Source: Tissierella praeacuta_A
GTDB taxonomy: Bacteria > Bacillota > Clostridia > Tissierellales > Tissierellaceae
Assembly (NCBI RefSeq): GCF_040396155.1
Contig: NZ_JBEBOY010000005.1
Coordinates: 1-64,000 of the forward strand
Length of the DNA: 64,000 nucleotides
Reading direction: 5' to 3'
Below, one piece after another: positions 43,186 through 53,059 of this stretch. Numbering within the stretch: the first letter of the stretch is position 1; each line of letters begins with the position of its first letter. The position numbers and the translations under genes were made by a program. The notes under the pieces are model-generated. The model did no database searches, was not told the DNA's origin, and worked only from the letters and a program-made list of their open reading frames with translations.

Positions 43186-43881
43186 TTAATCTCTTCTTCT
43201 ACTTGTCATTGCCAATAACCTGAGTAGTTCTCCAATAGCCACTAATGTAGCAGCTACATAGGTTAATGCTGCAGCTTTTAATACTTCCCTTGCTGGTTTT
43301 ATCATATCTCTTTCCATAATTCCATTCTCTAATTGTAATAAAGCCCTGTGACTTGCATTAAACTCTACAGGTAATGTTACTACTTGAAAAAGCACCACTG
43401 ATAAGAATAATGCAATACCAACTTCAATGAAAAATGGTGATATAGCAAAACCAATAAGAATAAAAATCCATACAAGTCTTGACCCTATATTTGCAATAGG
43501 AGCTATGTTATTTCTAAGGATTAATGGAAAATATCCTTCTGCATGCTGAATTGCATGACCTACCTCATGAGCCGCTACACTCATGGAAGCAATACTATTT
43601 CCTCCATAAATCTGGTTAGATAATCTTACAACCTTAGTTCTAGGATCATAATGGTCTGTCAGCTTTCCTCCTACTTGCTCAACTCTAACATCATAAAGAC
43701 CATTTCTATCTAAAATCATCCTTGCGATTTGCGCCCCAGTATATCCTGTCCCACTAGAAACCCTTGAATACTTATTAAATGCAGAGCTAATCTTAAGCTG
43801 AGCATAAGAAGCAAATAACATAGCTGGAAGGACAAATATTATCCATGAACCATAGTATCCACCGCCATAGTAATAATTCAT
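43186..43881 (-). CDS. Membrane zinc metallopeptidase, YugP family
   Basis: This family (Zn_peptidase_2) consists of membrane-embedded neutral zinc peptidases of unknown substrate. The 231 residues have a hydrophobic start (IIFVLPAMLFASYAQ), the zinc motif HEVGHAIQHAEGY near residue 105, two to three further membrane helices at 130-175, and a conserved region LPVEFNASHRALLQLENG. The ATG follows GAAAGGAG. It lies between fmt and rsmB, a frequent arrangement in Clostridia and absent from B. subtilis at this locus. Confidence 0.93.
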   Translation of the reverse strand: MNYYYGGGYYGSWIIFVLPAMLFASYAQLKISSAFNKYSRVSSGTGYTGAQIARMILDRNGLYDVRVEQVGGKLTDHYDPRTKVVRLSNQIYGGNSIASMSVAAHEVGHAIQHAEGYFPLILRNNIAPIANIGSRLVWIFILIGFAISPFFIEVGIALFLSVVLFQVVTLPVEFNASHRALLQLENGIMERDMIKPAREVLKAAALTYVAATLVAIGELLRLLAMTSRRRD

Positions 43882-43902
43882 TGCGCATTACTCCTTTCGT
43901 AT

Positions 43903-44832
43903 CTAATTTAATATAATACCTTTTTCTATAGAGTTTCCTCTTAGATATTCCCCTACCTTTAGTTTCTTTTTGCCAGGAAATTGAACTTCTTCAATGATAA
44001 TTGTTTTATCTTTTGCATTTACATATATACCATTATTATCAACTTTTATTATTTCCCCATTTTTTCCTTCTTTAATTTTATCTATTAAACTTGCTTTGTG
44101 TATTTTTACAATTTCATCTTTATATTGAGTATATGCAGAGGGCCATGATTTTAAGCCTCTAATTAAATTTATGATATTTTCTCCTCTATCACTCCAATTT
44201 ATTCTTCCCATGCTCTTATTTAGCATATGAGCATAGGTTGATAGATTATGATTCTGAGGAGTTTTATTTAATATCCCATTCTTAATTCCATCTAAAGCTT
44301 CAACTATTAACTCTCCACCCAATATAGATAATTTATCGTGCATACTAACAGCATCATCATCTAAACTAATTGGAATGGATTTCCACAATAACATATCTCC
44401 AGAATCCAATCCCTCTTCCATTTCCATAATAGTAACTCCTGTTTCCTTCTCTCCATTTATTATTGCCCAATTTATAGGAGCCGCACCCCTATATTTAGGT
44501 AATAATGATGCATGAACGTTATAACATCCACATTTAGGCATTTCTAAAATATCTTTTTTTAATATTTGTCCATAGGCAACAACAACAATAAAATCTGGAT
44601 TTATCGATTTAATTCTATCAACAGATTCTATATCATTTATTGAATCTGGTTGATAAACCTCAAGTCCTAGTTCCAAAGCCTTTTCTTTAACTGGTGTATG
44701 CTGGACTTTTTTTCCTCTACCCTTAGGTTTATCCTTTTGAGTTATGACTAATTCTATAGAATATCCCTTTGAAAATAAAGATTTCAATGTGGGTACAGCA
44801 AAATCAGGAGTTCCCATAAATACTATCTTCAT
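43903..44832 (-). CDS. fmt: Methionyl-tRNA formyltransferase
   Basis: Fmt formylates initiator Met-tRNA using 10-formyl-tetrahydrofolate. The 309 residues begin KIVFMGTPDFAVPTLKSLF and include the catalytic block YNVHASLLPKYRGAAPINWAIINGEKETGVTIMEMEEGLD (Asn, His, Asp). The C-terminal OB domain is LRGLKSWPSAYTQY. The ATG at 44832 lies seven bases after GAGGTG; an upstream ATG five codons earlier spans that site. def ends 25 bases upstream: the pair adds and removes the formyl group. Confidence 0.98.
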   Translation of the reverse strand: MKIVFMGTPDFAVPTLKSLFSKGYSIELVITQKDKPKGRGKKVQHTPVKEKALELGLEVYQPDSINDIESVDRIKSINPDFIVVVAYGQILKKDILEMPKCGCYNVHASLLPKYRGAAPINWAIINGEKETGVTIMEMEEGLDSGDMLLWKSIPISLDDDAVSMHDKLSILGGELIVEALDGIKNGILNKTPQNHNLSTYAHMLNKSMGRINWSDRGENIINLIRGLKSWPSAYTQYKDEIVKIHKASLIDKIKEGKNGEIIKVDNNGIYVNAKDKTIIIEEVQFPGKKKLKVGEYLRGNSIEKGIILN

Positions 44833-44856
44833 ATTATTACACCTCATTAGCTAATT

Positions 44857-45318
44857 TTATTCTTCTTCTACCTCTACTTCCTCTATTATCTTATCTGTAT
44901 ATAAAACACCTTCTAAATGATCTATTTCATGACATAAAATCCTTGCCAGTAACCCACTCCCTTCTATAATCTTCTCTTCTCCATCTGCATCAATATATTT
45001 TACCTTAACTTGTTCTGGTCTTTTTACAGTCCCTGAACGGTTAGGTATAGATAAACATCCTTCTATATCAATAGCCTCACCTTTCATCTCCACTATAACT
45101 GGATTTATTAGTTTAATTGGACCATTGCCATCATCTATAACTATAACACGTCTAAGAACACCTACTTGTGGTGCAGCTAGTCCAACTCCATCTGCCTCAT
45201 TCATTGTATCTATCATATCATCTAAAAGAATCTTTATTCTCTCTGTAATTTCTGTTACCTCTTTTGATTTTTTTCTCAATATTGGGTCACCAGATAATCT
45301 TATTTCACGTAATGCCAT
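44857..45318 (-). CDS. def: Peptide deformylase
   Basis: Def removes the N-formyl group from new proteins. The 153 residues show all three motifs: GVGLAAPQVG (motif 1), EGCLSIPN (motif 2, metal-binding Cys) and HEIDHLEG (motif 3, HExxH). It is a short type 1-like enzyme with an acidic tail. The ATG follows GGAGGAA. It lies 11 bases after priA and ahead of fmt. Confidence 0.98.
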   Translation of the reverse strand: MALREIRLSGDPILRKKSKEVTEITERIKILLDDMIDTMNEADGVGLAAPQVGVLRRVIVIDDGNGPIKLINPVIVEMKGEAIDIEGCLSIPNRSGTVKRPEQVKVKYIDADGEEKIIEGSGLLARILCHEIDHLEGVLYTDKIIEEVEVEEE

Positions 45319-45329
45319 TTACATTCCTC

Positions 45330-47807
45330 CTATAGTATAGAATTTGGGTCAATATCAATGCTAAATTTTACATGATTTGTTTTTAATTTATATTCATTAT
45401 TTATACATACCCTCTTTAAAATGTTTTTTAAACTATTTATATTTTCTTTTTTAGATTTAATAATTATCTGCCATCTAAAATTATTTTTAATTTTTTCAAG
45501 AGGTGCTGGATATGGTCCAATAATATAATCATTCAGATTATCTTTACTAATCCACTTTGATTCTTCGACAAGTAAATTATATACCTCACTTGCTATAGAT
45601 GCAACTTTATTATTATCTTCCCCATATATAAGCAAACTAATAAGTTTCAAAAAAGGTGGGTATAAAAACTCTCGTCTTAAAGTAATTTCAGTATCGTAAA
45701 AACTTTTATAATCATGTTCTTTAGAAAACTTAATACTATAATGCTCAGGATTATAAGTTTGAAGTATTACTTTACCATCATCATCCCCTCTTCCTGCCCT
45801 TCCTGCTACTTGTGTAACTAATTGAAAGGCCCGTTCCGGAGATCTGAAATCTGGTAAATTCAAAGTAGTATCAGCTGCTATTATACCAACTAAGGTTACA
45901 TTTTTAAAATCTAATCCCTTTGAAATCATTTGTGTTCCAATTAATATATCTATATTTCCTTTCTTCATATCCTCCAAAATGGATTCATGACTTCCCTTTC
46001 CGGTTGTAGTGTCCATATCCATTCTTGCTATTCTAGCCTGTGGGAATAACTCTTTTGTAAGTTCTTCTACTTTTTCAGTACCTATACCAAAGTATTTAAT
46101 ATATTTGCTTTTACATACAGGGCAAATATTTGGAGGATTTATAGCTAAACCACAATAGTGGCATTTTAATTTATTTATATTTCTATGATACGTCATTGAT
46201 ATATCACAACTATTGCATTTTACCACGTATCCACAATTCCTACAGGATATAAAAGTAGAGAATCCTCTTCTATTTAAAAACAATATTGTTTGCTTTCCAT
46301 TTTTTAAATTTTCATTTATAGAATCATATAATCCCTTACTAAATATGGATTTGTTACCATTATTTAATTCTTCTCTCATATCTACTACTGTTACTTCTGG
46401 TAATGCATATTCGTTTACTCTTTCTTGTAATTCTAATAATTCAAAGTTTCCATTTAGGCTATTATAATAAGTTTCCATAGAAGGTGTGGCAGAGCCCATA
46501 ATCAAAAAAGCATTTTCAATATCAACTCTTTTAGCTGCAACTTCAATAGTATTATACTTAGGATTTTGGGATGATTTATATGTTGCTTCATGCTCTTCAT
46601 CAATTATTATAACACCGAGATTTTGAAACGGTGCAAATACAGCTGATCTAGCACCTACAACTATTTTTACTTTACCTTCCTTTATTCTTCTCCATTCATC
46701 AAATCTTTCTCCATATGATAATCTACTATGAAGAACTGCAACTAACTCTCCAAATCTACCAACAAATCTATCAATGGTCTGGGGAGTAAGGGATATTTCT
46801 GGAACTAGAATAATTGCTTCTTTTCCCTTATTTATTATTTCTTCAACAAGCTGCAGATATATTTCGGTTTTTCCACTTCCTGTTACTCCATGAATTAGAA
46901 ATTTGTTACTCTTATCCTCACCATTAAATGATTTTACAATTCTCTCAAAGACCTTCCTTTGAGCAAATGATAGAGTATGTTTTTTATAATTCTTAATATC
47001 TTTTTTTATTGGATTTCTATTAATTTCTTTCTCATATATCTTTAACAGCCCTTTTTCCTCTATTGCTTTTATTGTAGATAATGTAGTATTCATTGATTTT
47101 GAAAGGTTTTTAAAGGATATATCCTTAGTATTAAAAAGGAACTCTACTATATCTCTTTGCTTAACAGCTCTTTTTCCAATATATTCATGCATTTCTTGCA
47201 ATGAAAGATTTGTATTTAAAAGTTTAACCCATTTTTCCGTCTTTTTATCTACTGTTGTTTTAATGTCTATAGTAGTCTCTATAATTCCTTTACTTTCCAA
47301 AGAACTTAATATTCTATTTATATTAGAAACCTTTAAATCCTTCTTTAAATCTTCTAATAATACTTTGCCATTAGTATTTAAATAGGAAATAATATTCAAT
47401 CCATCATCATTAATATCTTTATAATTATCTGTAACTATCTCAACAAAAGTATTTACTTCTTTGAAATCCCCGGGAGGCAGTGCTGGTTGAAAAGCATCTA
47501 TATAAGATGATAAATAATATTCCTTCATCCAAATACTTAGTTCTATAAGTTCTTTTGAAATCAAAGGCTTGTCATCTAATACATCAACAACATTTTTTAA
47601 AGGATATCTTCCATTCCAAGTATTTATAATTTTAATTACAATGCCTTTAATTAATTTATTTCCCTTTCCAAAGGGAATTATTACTCTCATACCTTCTTTT
47701 ACTATATCTTTTAACTCATTATCAAGAATATATGTATACAATTTATCAACTTGTGATGCTCTATTATTTACTATAATTTGTGCATATTTTATATTCAAAT
47801 TAATCAT
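45330..47807 (-). CDS. priA: Primosomal protein N' (replication restart helicase PriA)
   Basis: PriA restarts stalled replication forks. The 825 residues have an N-terminal 3'-end binding domain (YAQIIVNNRASQVDKLYTYIL) and a helicase core with LIHGVTGSGKTEIYLQLVEE, DEEHEATYKSSQNPKYNT and GSATPSMETYY. Paired zinc sites (CRNCGYVVKCNSC, CHYCGLAINPPNICPVC) and GTQMISKGLDFKNVTLVGII... QVAGRAGRG follow. The ATG abuts AAAGG, so the TTG three codons on (47798) may be the true start. It lies between coaBC and def, as in B. subtilis. Confidence 0.97.
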   Translation of the reverse strand: MINLNIKYAQIIVNNRASQVDKLYTYILDNELKDIVKEGMRVIIPFGKGNKLIKGIVIKIINTWNGRYPLKNVVDVLDDKPLISKELIELSIWMKEYYLSSYIDAFQPALPPGDFKEVNTFVEIVTDNYKDINDDGLNIISYLNTNGKVLLEDLKKDLKVSNINRILSSLESKGIIETTIDIKTTVDKKTEKWVKLLNTNLSLQEMHEYIGKRAVKQRDIVEFLFNTKDISFKNLSKSMNTTLSTIKAIEEKGLLKIYEKEINRNPIKKDIKNYKKHTLSFAQRKVFERIVKSFNGEDKSNKFLIHGVTGSGKTEIYLQLVEEIINKGKEAIILVPEISLTPQTIDRFVGRFGELVAVLHSRLSYGERFDEWRRIKEGKVKIVVGARSAVFAPFQNLGVIIIDEEHEATYKSSQNPKYNTIEVAAKRVDIENAFLIMGSATPSMETYYNSLNGNFELLELQERVNEYALPEVTVVDMREELNNGNKSIFSKGLYDSINENLKNGKQTILFLNRRGFSTFISCRNCGYVVKCNSCDISMTYHRNINKLKCHYCGLAINPPNICPVCKSKYIKYFGIGTEKVEELTKELFPQARIARMDMDTTTGKGSHESILEDMKKGNIDILIGTQMISKGLDFKNVTLVGIIAADTTLNLPDFRSPERAFQLVTQVAGRAGRGDDDGKVILQTYNPEHYSIKFSKEHDYKSFYDTEITLRREFLYPPFLKLISLLIYGEDNNKVASIASEVYNLLVEESKWISKDNLNDYIIGPYPAPLEKIKNNFRWQIIIKSKKENINSLKNILKRVCINNEYKLKTNHVKFSIDIDPNSIL

Positions 47808-47825
47808 CCTTTTAATATGAAAATT

Positions 47826-47853
47826 AAAAGCTAGATAGTTTAATCTAGCTTTT
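47826..47853 (-). terminator. Terminator of coaBC
   Basis: An 11-base-pair stem (47826-47836 with 47843-47853, loop of six) contains the coaBC stop codon and is followed by AATTTT on the minus strand. It may attenuate transcription into priA. Confidence 0.75.
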
Positions 47854-49053
47854 ATTATCTAATATAGATTTTACCCTATCCAATATAACTCTTGCAACTT
47901 CTCTTTTGTCCATCATAGGATAAGTAGTCTTAGCACCTTCTCTATCAATTATAGCCACAATATTAGTATCAACATTAAATCCTGCCCCTTCTTTTGTTAC
48001 ATCATTTGCAACTATAAAATCAAGATTTTTCTTTTTCAATTTGCCCATGGCATATTCGTCTAAATTATTAGTTTCAGCTGCAAACCCAACCATAACTTGA
48101 TCTTTCTTTTGTTTACCAAAATAAGCAGCTATGTCTGGATTTTTTATATATTTAATGATTAATTCGTCTTCTTCATTTTCTTTTTTCTTTATCTTAGTAG
48201 GACTAGTTGTCTCAGGTCTATAGTCAACAGGAGCCGCGGATTTTATCAGTACATCACATGAATCAAAATGTTTAGCAACTGCATTTAACATGTCTTCAGT
48301 ACTTTTCACTTTAATTAGTTCTACTCTACTAGGTGGATTAATAGATGTAGGTCCAGAAACCAATACAACCTCTGCTCCTCTAATTGATGCTTCCTCTGCT
48401 ATACTATATCCCATTTTCCCACTTGAATGATTAGTCATATATCTAACAGGATCTAACGGTTCAATAGTCGGCCCCGCAGTTACAACTATCTTTTTCCCTG
48501 ATAAGTCCTTTTCTACAATACTATTAACAACATACTTTACAATATTTGCTGGCTCTGCCATTTTTCCTTCTCCATAATCTCCACAGGCAAGTAATCCTAC
48601 TCCCGGTTGAATAAATTCATATCCTAGTTTTTTTAATTTATCTATATTATTTTTTACTATGGGATTTTGATACATTTTAGTATTCATAGCAGGGGCAAAT
48701 ATTATCTTAGCTGTAGATGCCATTACTACAGTAGTTAAAAGGTTATCAGCTATACCATTTGCTATTTTTCCTATGGTATTTGCTGTTGCTGGTGCAATTA
48801 AAATAATATCAGCTTTTTGTGCCAATGATATATGTTCAACATCGTAGTTTACAATTTCACTAAACATTTCTCTATGAACTATGTTTCCCGACATAGTTTG
48901 AAAAGTCAATGGAGTTACAAATTCAGTAGCCCCTTGAGTCATGACAACCTCTACATTAGCATGAAGTTTTTTTAGTCTGCTTACTATATCAGCAGCCTTA
49001 TATACAGCAATCCCTCCTGTAACTCCAAGGATTACGGTCTTATCCTTTAACAT
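47845..49053 (-). CDS. coaBC: Bifunctional phosphopantothenoylcysteine decarboxylase/phosphopantothenate-cysteine ligase
   Basis: CoaBC carries out two successive steps of CoA synthesis. The 402 residues have an N-terminal flavin-binding decarboxylase half (VILGVTGGIAVYKAADIVSRL, the His in VEHISLAQ, APAMNTKMYQNP). The C-terminal ligase half has IVVTAGPTIEPLDPVRYMTNHSSGKMG, SAAPVDYRP and VGFAAETNN. The ATG follows AGGAGGTG. It is 11 bases after rpoZ. Together with coaD the window encodes three of the five steps from pantothenate. Confidence 0.98.
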   Translation of the reverse strand: MLKDKTVILGVTGGIAVYKAADIVSRLKKLHANVEVVMTQGATEFVTPLTFQTMSGNIVHREMFSEIVNYDVEHISLAQKADIILIAPATANTIGKIANGIADNLLTTVVMASTAKIIFAPAMNTKMYQNPIVKNNIDKLKKLGYEFIQPGVGLLACGDYGEGKMAEPANIVKYVVNSIVEKDLSGKKIVVTAGPTIEPLDPVRYMTNHSSGKMGYSIAEEASIRGAEVVLVSGPTSINPPSRVELIKVKSTEDMLNAVAKHFDSCDVLIKSAAPVDYRPETTSPTKIKKKENEEDELIIKYIKNPDIAAYFGKQKKDQVMVGFAAETNNLDEYAMGKLKKKNLDFIVANDVTKEGAGFNVDTNIVAIIDREGAKTTYPMMDKREVARVILDRVKSILDNKS

Positions 49054-49064
49054 CTAATCACCTC

Positions 49065-49274
49065 CTATTTTATACTATTTATAGGTGGTCTAGTATAAGT
49101 TATCTTGCCATTTACAACTTCTTCTAAAGCAATACTAACTGGTTTTTTAGAAGAGGTTTCAAGTAAAGGTTCAGCTCCTTCGATAATCTTTCTAGCCCTT
49201 TTGGCCGTAAGCATAACTAAAGTATATCTACTATCTCCTCTTTCGGCTAATTCATTAAAAGATGGATTTAACAT
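49065..49274 (-). CDS. rpoZ: DNA-directed RNA polymerase omega subunit
   Basis: Omega aids assembly of RNA polymerase. The 69 residues include RYTLVMLTAKRARKIIEGAEPL, the conserved core helix, followed by PVSIALEEVVNGKITY. The ATG follows GGAGGAA and lies one base after the gmk stop, so the two are coupled. The gmk-rpoZ-coaBC order is the usual one. Confidence 0.97.
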   Translation of the reverse strand: MLNPSFNELAERGDSRYTLVMLTAKRARKIIEGAEPLLETSSKKPVSIALEEVVNGKITYTRPPINSIK

Positions 49275-49275
49275 A

Positions 49276-49890
49276 TTATCTTCCTCCCTGTAAAATAACT
49301 TTATCTTTAATATCTAAATTCCTTTTTACCTTTAATTTTTCTGCTTTTATTATTGACTCAATATCAGATACAGCATATTCTATTTTGTCATTTACAACAA
49401 AATAATCATATTCTTCTATACAATCTAGCTCTTTAAAAGCATTTTTAAATCTTCTATTTATGTCTTCTTCTGATTCTGTTCCTCTTTTAACTATTCTATT
49501 CTTTAATTCTTCCATTGTTGGAGGTAAAATAAACACTAAAACTGCTTCAGAATAATTTTTCTTAACTTGTAGTGCACCTTGAACATCGATTTCCAGTAAA
49601 ACAGTTTCTCCATTATTTATCTTGTCTATAACAAAATCTCTAGGTGTTCCATAATGATTAGTGTGTACATATGCATATTCTAAGAATTCATTATTCTCAA
49701 TCTTTTTATTAAACTCTTCTTCATCTATAAAAAAATAATTAACCCCATCAATTTCTCCAACTCTCGGATTTCTAGTAGTTGCTGAAATGGAATATAATAT
49801 ATCCTTGTTCCTTTCTAATACTTCTTTACATACAGTCCCTTTTCCAGTACCAGCTGGACCTGAAACAATAAGTAAAAGCCCCTTTGACAT
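49276..49890 (-). CDS. gmk: Guanylate kinase
   Basis: Gmk converts GMP to GDP. From the ATG at 49890 the protein has 204 residues: SKGLLLIVSGPAGTGKGTVCKEVL (P-loop), ATTRNPRVGEIDGVNYFFI, EYAYVHTNHYGTPRDFV, VLLEIDVQGALQVKK and RGTESEEDINRRF. The longer reading frame back to 49959 would overlap remA and add 23 residues with no counterpart in the family, so the ATG with GGTGAT ahead is preferred. It lies 28 bases after remA. Confidence 0.97.
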   Translation of the reverse strand: MSKGLLLIVSGPAGTGKGTVCKEVLERNKDILYSISATTRNPRVGEIDGVNYFFIDEEEFNKKIENNEFLEYAYVHTNHYGTPRDFVIDKINNGETVLLEIDVQGALQVKKNYSEAVLVFILPPTMEELKNRIVKRGTESEEDINRRFKNAFKELDCIEEYDYFVVNDKIEYAVSDIESIIKAEKLKVKRNLDIKDKVILQGGR

Positions 49891-49918
49891 AATTATCACC
49901 AGTCCTCTCCCTTCTATA

Positions 49919-50176
49919 TTAATCCATATCTTCTTCTTTATCGTGAAATCGATTAGCAATGGTTTCTGACTGAACAGGTGTTAAAATCACATGTTGACTA
50001 TCGGTGATTATAACTGCCCTAGTCCTTCTGCCATAAGTAGCATCTATTAGGAGACCTTTCTCTCTTGCTTCTTGAATCAATCTTTTAATAGGTGCCGATT
50101 CTGAACTAACAACAGATATTATTCTATTAGCCAAAACAATATTACCAAAACCAATATTAATTAGTTTTACTGACAT
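49919..50176 (-). CDS. remA: Extracellular matrix regulator RemA (DUF370)
   Basis: RemA is a small DNA-binding activator of biofilm matrix and osmoprotection genes in B. subtilis. The 85 residues match the family closely: INIGFGNIVLANRIISVVSSESAPIKRLIQEAREKGLLIDATYGRRTRAVII, then DSQHVILTPVQSETIANRF. The ATG follows GAGGAAAA. It sits between yicC and gmk, the conserved yloC-remA-gmk order. In a clostridial relative the regulon is unknown. Confidence 0.95.
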   Translation of the reverse strand: MSVKLINIGFGNIVLANRIISVVSSESAPIKRLIQEAREKGLLIDATYGRRTRAVIITDSQHVILTPVQSETIANRFHDKEEDMD

Positions 50177-50190
50177 GTTTTCCTCCTCAA

Positions 50191-51081
50191 TTATTCAATA
50201 TTTTGAACTTGTTCTCTTATCTTTTCTATTTCTGCTTTTATTTCAACTACATTCTGAGAAATCAATATATCATTGGCCTTTGAACCAATTGTGTTGATTT
50301 CCCTGTTCATTTCTTGAATTAGAAAATCAAGCTTCCTTCCTACTGCATCCTCTGCATCTAATATAGATAAAAATTGTTTTACATGGCTTTTTAATCTTAC
50401 GATTTCTTCATTTATATTGCTCTTATCAGCAAAAATCGCCACCTCAGAACTTATTCTATCATCATCTATATTAATATCCTTATCTAATAATTCACTAATT
50501 CTATCCCTTAACTTATTTTTATATTCTAGCACAACTAAAGGAGATCTCTCTTCAATTTCTAAGACTATGGTTTCAATTCTATCTAATTTCGAAATCATAT
50601 CACTTTTTAGTGCCTCTCCTTCTACTGTCTTCATACTCATAATATCTTTAAGTGCCATATTTAAAGCCTCTTTTAAACAGCTCCAAGCAATATCTTCATC
50701 TAATTCTTTTCTCTCAATCTTAATGATTTCAGATAGACCTAATATATTAAATAATCTAACATTTTCCTCTAATTCAAGCTCTGACGATAACTCTTCTAAA
50801 ATAGATTTATAAGATTTTGCCAAAGGAATGTCTACTTTAATCTCTATAGCCGATTCATTGATATAATCTAAATTAATATATACATCAACTTTTCCCCTAC
50901 TAATTTCCGTTTTTATAATTTTTTTAACATCTTCTTCAAGATATCCAATATGTCTAGGCATTTTAACTGAAATATCATTGTATCTATGATTAACTGCCTT
51001 TATTTCCACTTTAAAATTATAAACTTCGTTACTAAACTCTCCTCTGCCAAAACCTGTCATACTTTTAATTATAATAAACAC
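50191..51081 (-). CDS. YicC/YloC-family endoribonuclease
   Basis: YicC proteins are hexameric endoribonucleases; E. coli YicC takes part in small-RNA turnover. The protein is up to 296 residues, beginning KSMTGFGRGEF, with KAVNHRYNDISVKMPR in the N-terminal domain. The C-terminal DUF1732-type end is GRKLDFLIQEMNREINTIGSKANDI. The start is uncertain: the family begins MIKSMTGFG, but here the aligned codon is ATA. Candidates are the GTG at 51081 next to AGGAAAGGG, or the ATG of SMTGF, which would trim seven residues. Confidence 0.93.
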   Translation of the reverse strand: MFIIIKSMTGFGRGEFSNEVYNFKVEIKAVNHRYNDISVKMPRHIGYLEEDVKKIIKTEISRGKVDVYINLDYINESAIEIKVDIPLAKSYKSILEELSSELELEENVRLFNILGLSEIIKIERKELDEDIAWSCLKEALNMALKDIMSMKTVEGEALKSDMISKLDRIETIVLEIEERSPLVVLEYKNKLRDRISELLDKDINIDDDRISSEVAIFADKSNINEEIVRLKSHVKQFLSILDAEDAVGRKLDFLIQEMNREINTIGSKANDILISQNVVEIKAEIEKIREQVQNIE

Positions 51082-51257
51082 CCCTTTCCTATTCTGACAA
51101 CCACTAGATTATAGTTAAGTATTATATCTCTTATGAACAAATTAATCCACTATATGTTACAATTTTTTAATATTTATTCTATAAATCCTTTTAGTTTATT
51201 ATTTCTTAATATAATGGTATACTTTTAGTAGTCTTAGTTAATATTGGAGGAGTTAAT

Positions 51258-53039
51258 ATGTCATTTGATGGTATTGTAACAAAGGCAGTTGTAAAAGAAT
51301 TAAAAGAAAAATTAATAGGTGGAAGAGTAGATAAAGTCTACCAACAAGAAAAAGATGAGATTTTAATCCATATTCATAGTAAAGGAACTAACTATAAATT
51401 AGTAATGTCTGCTAGCAGCAACAACCCAAGGGTTTATTTAACAGAGTATTCTAAAAAGAACCCTTCTGAACCTCCTATGTTTTGTATGCTTTTGAGAAAA
51501 CATCTTATTGGAGGAATAATATTAAATGTTGAACAGTTCAACTTAGATAGAGTAATCTTTATTGACATCTCTGCAGTAGATGAACTGGGTCAGCCCACTG
51601 AAAAAAGAATAATCATCGAAATAATGGGCAAACACAGCAATATTATATTAGTTGACAAATCTTCATTTAAAATAATAGATTCTGTAAAGAGAATATATGA
51701 AGATATGAGTAGAGTAAGACAAATTTTGCCGGGTATGATTTATGAATATCCACCATTACAAGATAAAGTCAATCCATTAGATGTTATAAAAGAAGATTTC
51801 TTTAACCTTATGGATTCAGAGAATAAAAATTTACCATGTTTTAAATTTCTATATTTTAACTATTTAGGATTAAGTCCTTTAATAAGTAGAGAAATATGCT
51901 TTGATGCAAATATAGATATAGATAGAAATCTTGGAAGTATATATGAAAAAGATAAAAATTCCTTATATCTTTCTTTTAATAAGTTTATGAATTTAGTATC
52001 TAAAGAAGAATTTACTCCTATTTCAATTTTAGATAATAATACAGGAGAGATATTGGCTTTTCATGTATTGGAACTTAAGCAATTTGGTATGGGAAACAAG
52101 GTGTTCTTTGATTCTATATCAAAACTTCTAGATAATTTCTATCGTAGAAAAGATATCCTTGATAGAATAGGGCAAAAATCTCAATCTATTAGAAAATCTA
52201 TTCAAGTAAAGCTTGATAGAACTTTAAATAAGCTAGGAAAACAAAAGGAAGAACTTTTAGAAAGTCAAGATAGGGAAAAATATAAAGTTTATGCCGATTT
52301 AATATCAGCTAATCTTCATACTATTCCTAGGGGAGCCAATAATATTGAACTTGAAAATTTCTATGATGAGAATTTAGGTAAATTAAAGGTTCCCCTTGAT
52401 ATTAAATTGTCCCCAGTGGCAAATGCACAAAAATATTATAAAAAATATTCAAAACTTAAAAATGCCCATCAGTTGTTATTAGATCAAATACCTAGTACAG
52501 AAGATGAAATTTCTTATTTAGAAAACGTGCTTATGAGTATAGAAAATTCAACAGAAATTGAAGAATTAGATGAGATTAAGGAAGAACTAATCAGTGAAGG
52601 TTATATAAAAGGTTCTATAAAAAAGAAAAAATCAAAAGAAGAATCTGTATCTAAACCTCTTCACTTTATTTCTGGAGATGAATTTAATATTTACGTGGGG
52701 AAAAATAATAAACAAAATGATTATTTAACCTTACGATTATCCCGTAAAGATGATATGTGGCTACATGTTCAAAATATGCCAGGAAGCCATGTAATCATAG
52801 AGAAAAAAGGTAAGGATATACCATCTTCCACTTTAGAAGAAGCTGCTATATTGGCTGCATATTATAGTAAAGGTAAAAATTCTAATCATGTTGCAGTGGA
52901 CTATACAGAAAGAAAAAATATTAAAAAACCTAAAAATGCCAAAGCAGGAATGGTAATATATGATAACTTTAAGACAATAACTATAAATCCTTCTAAGGAA
53001 TTAGTAGATAAGATTAAGACTGGATCATCTAAAAACTAG
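51258..53039 (+). CDS. rqcH: Ribosome-associated quality control protein RqcH (NFACT/FbpA family)
   Basis: RqcH binds peptidyl-tRNA-obstructed 50S subunits and adds C-terminal alanine tails that mark incomplete proteins for degradation. The 593 residues have the NFACT-N domain (FDGIVTKAVVKELKEKLIGGRVDKVYQ), a long coiled-coil middle (about 270-440), and the NFACT-R RNA-binding domain (DEFNIYVGKNNKQNDYLTLRLSRKDDMWLHVQNMPGSHVII, about 470-540). The ATG follows TTGGAGGAG. It is a single plus-strand gene diverging from yicC, as in B. subtilis (yloA-yloC), with a bidirectional terminator. Confidence 0.96.
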   Translation: MSFDGIVTKAVVKELKEKLIGGRVDKVYQQEKDEILIHIHSKGTNYKLVMSASSNNPRVYLTEYSKKNPSEPPMFCMLLRKHLIGGIILNVEQFNLDRVIFIDISAVDELGQPTEKRIIIEIMGKHSNIILVDKSSFKIIDSVKRIYEDMSRVRQILPGMIYEYPPLQDKVNPLDVIKEDFFNLMDSENKNLPCFKFLYFNYLGLSPLISREICFDANIDIDRNLGSIYEKDKNSLYLSFNKFMNLVSKEEFTPISILDNNTGEILAFHVLELKQFGMGNKVFFDSISKLLDNFYRRKDILDRIGQKSQSIRKSIQVKLDRTLNKLGKQKEELLESQDREKYKVYADLISANLHTIPRGANNIELENFYDENLGKLKVPLDIKLSPVANAQKYYKKYSKLKNAHQLLLDQIPSTEDEISYLENVLMSIENSTEIEELDEIKEELISEGYIKGSIKKKKSKEESVSKPLHFISGDEFNIYVGKNNKQNDYLTLRLSRKDDMWLHVQNMPGSHVIIEKKGKDIPSSTLEEAAILAAYYSKGKNSNHVAVDYTERKNIKKPKNAKAGMVIYDNFKTITINPSKELVDKIKTGSSKN

Positions 53040-53059
53040 TTATGAATTTAATATTTTTA

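Noticed and set aside
49890..49959. Upstream extension of gmk by 23 residues
   Set aside because: It overlaps remA and has no counterpart in guanylate kinases; a better start lies at 49890.
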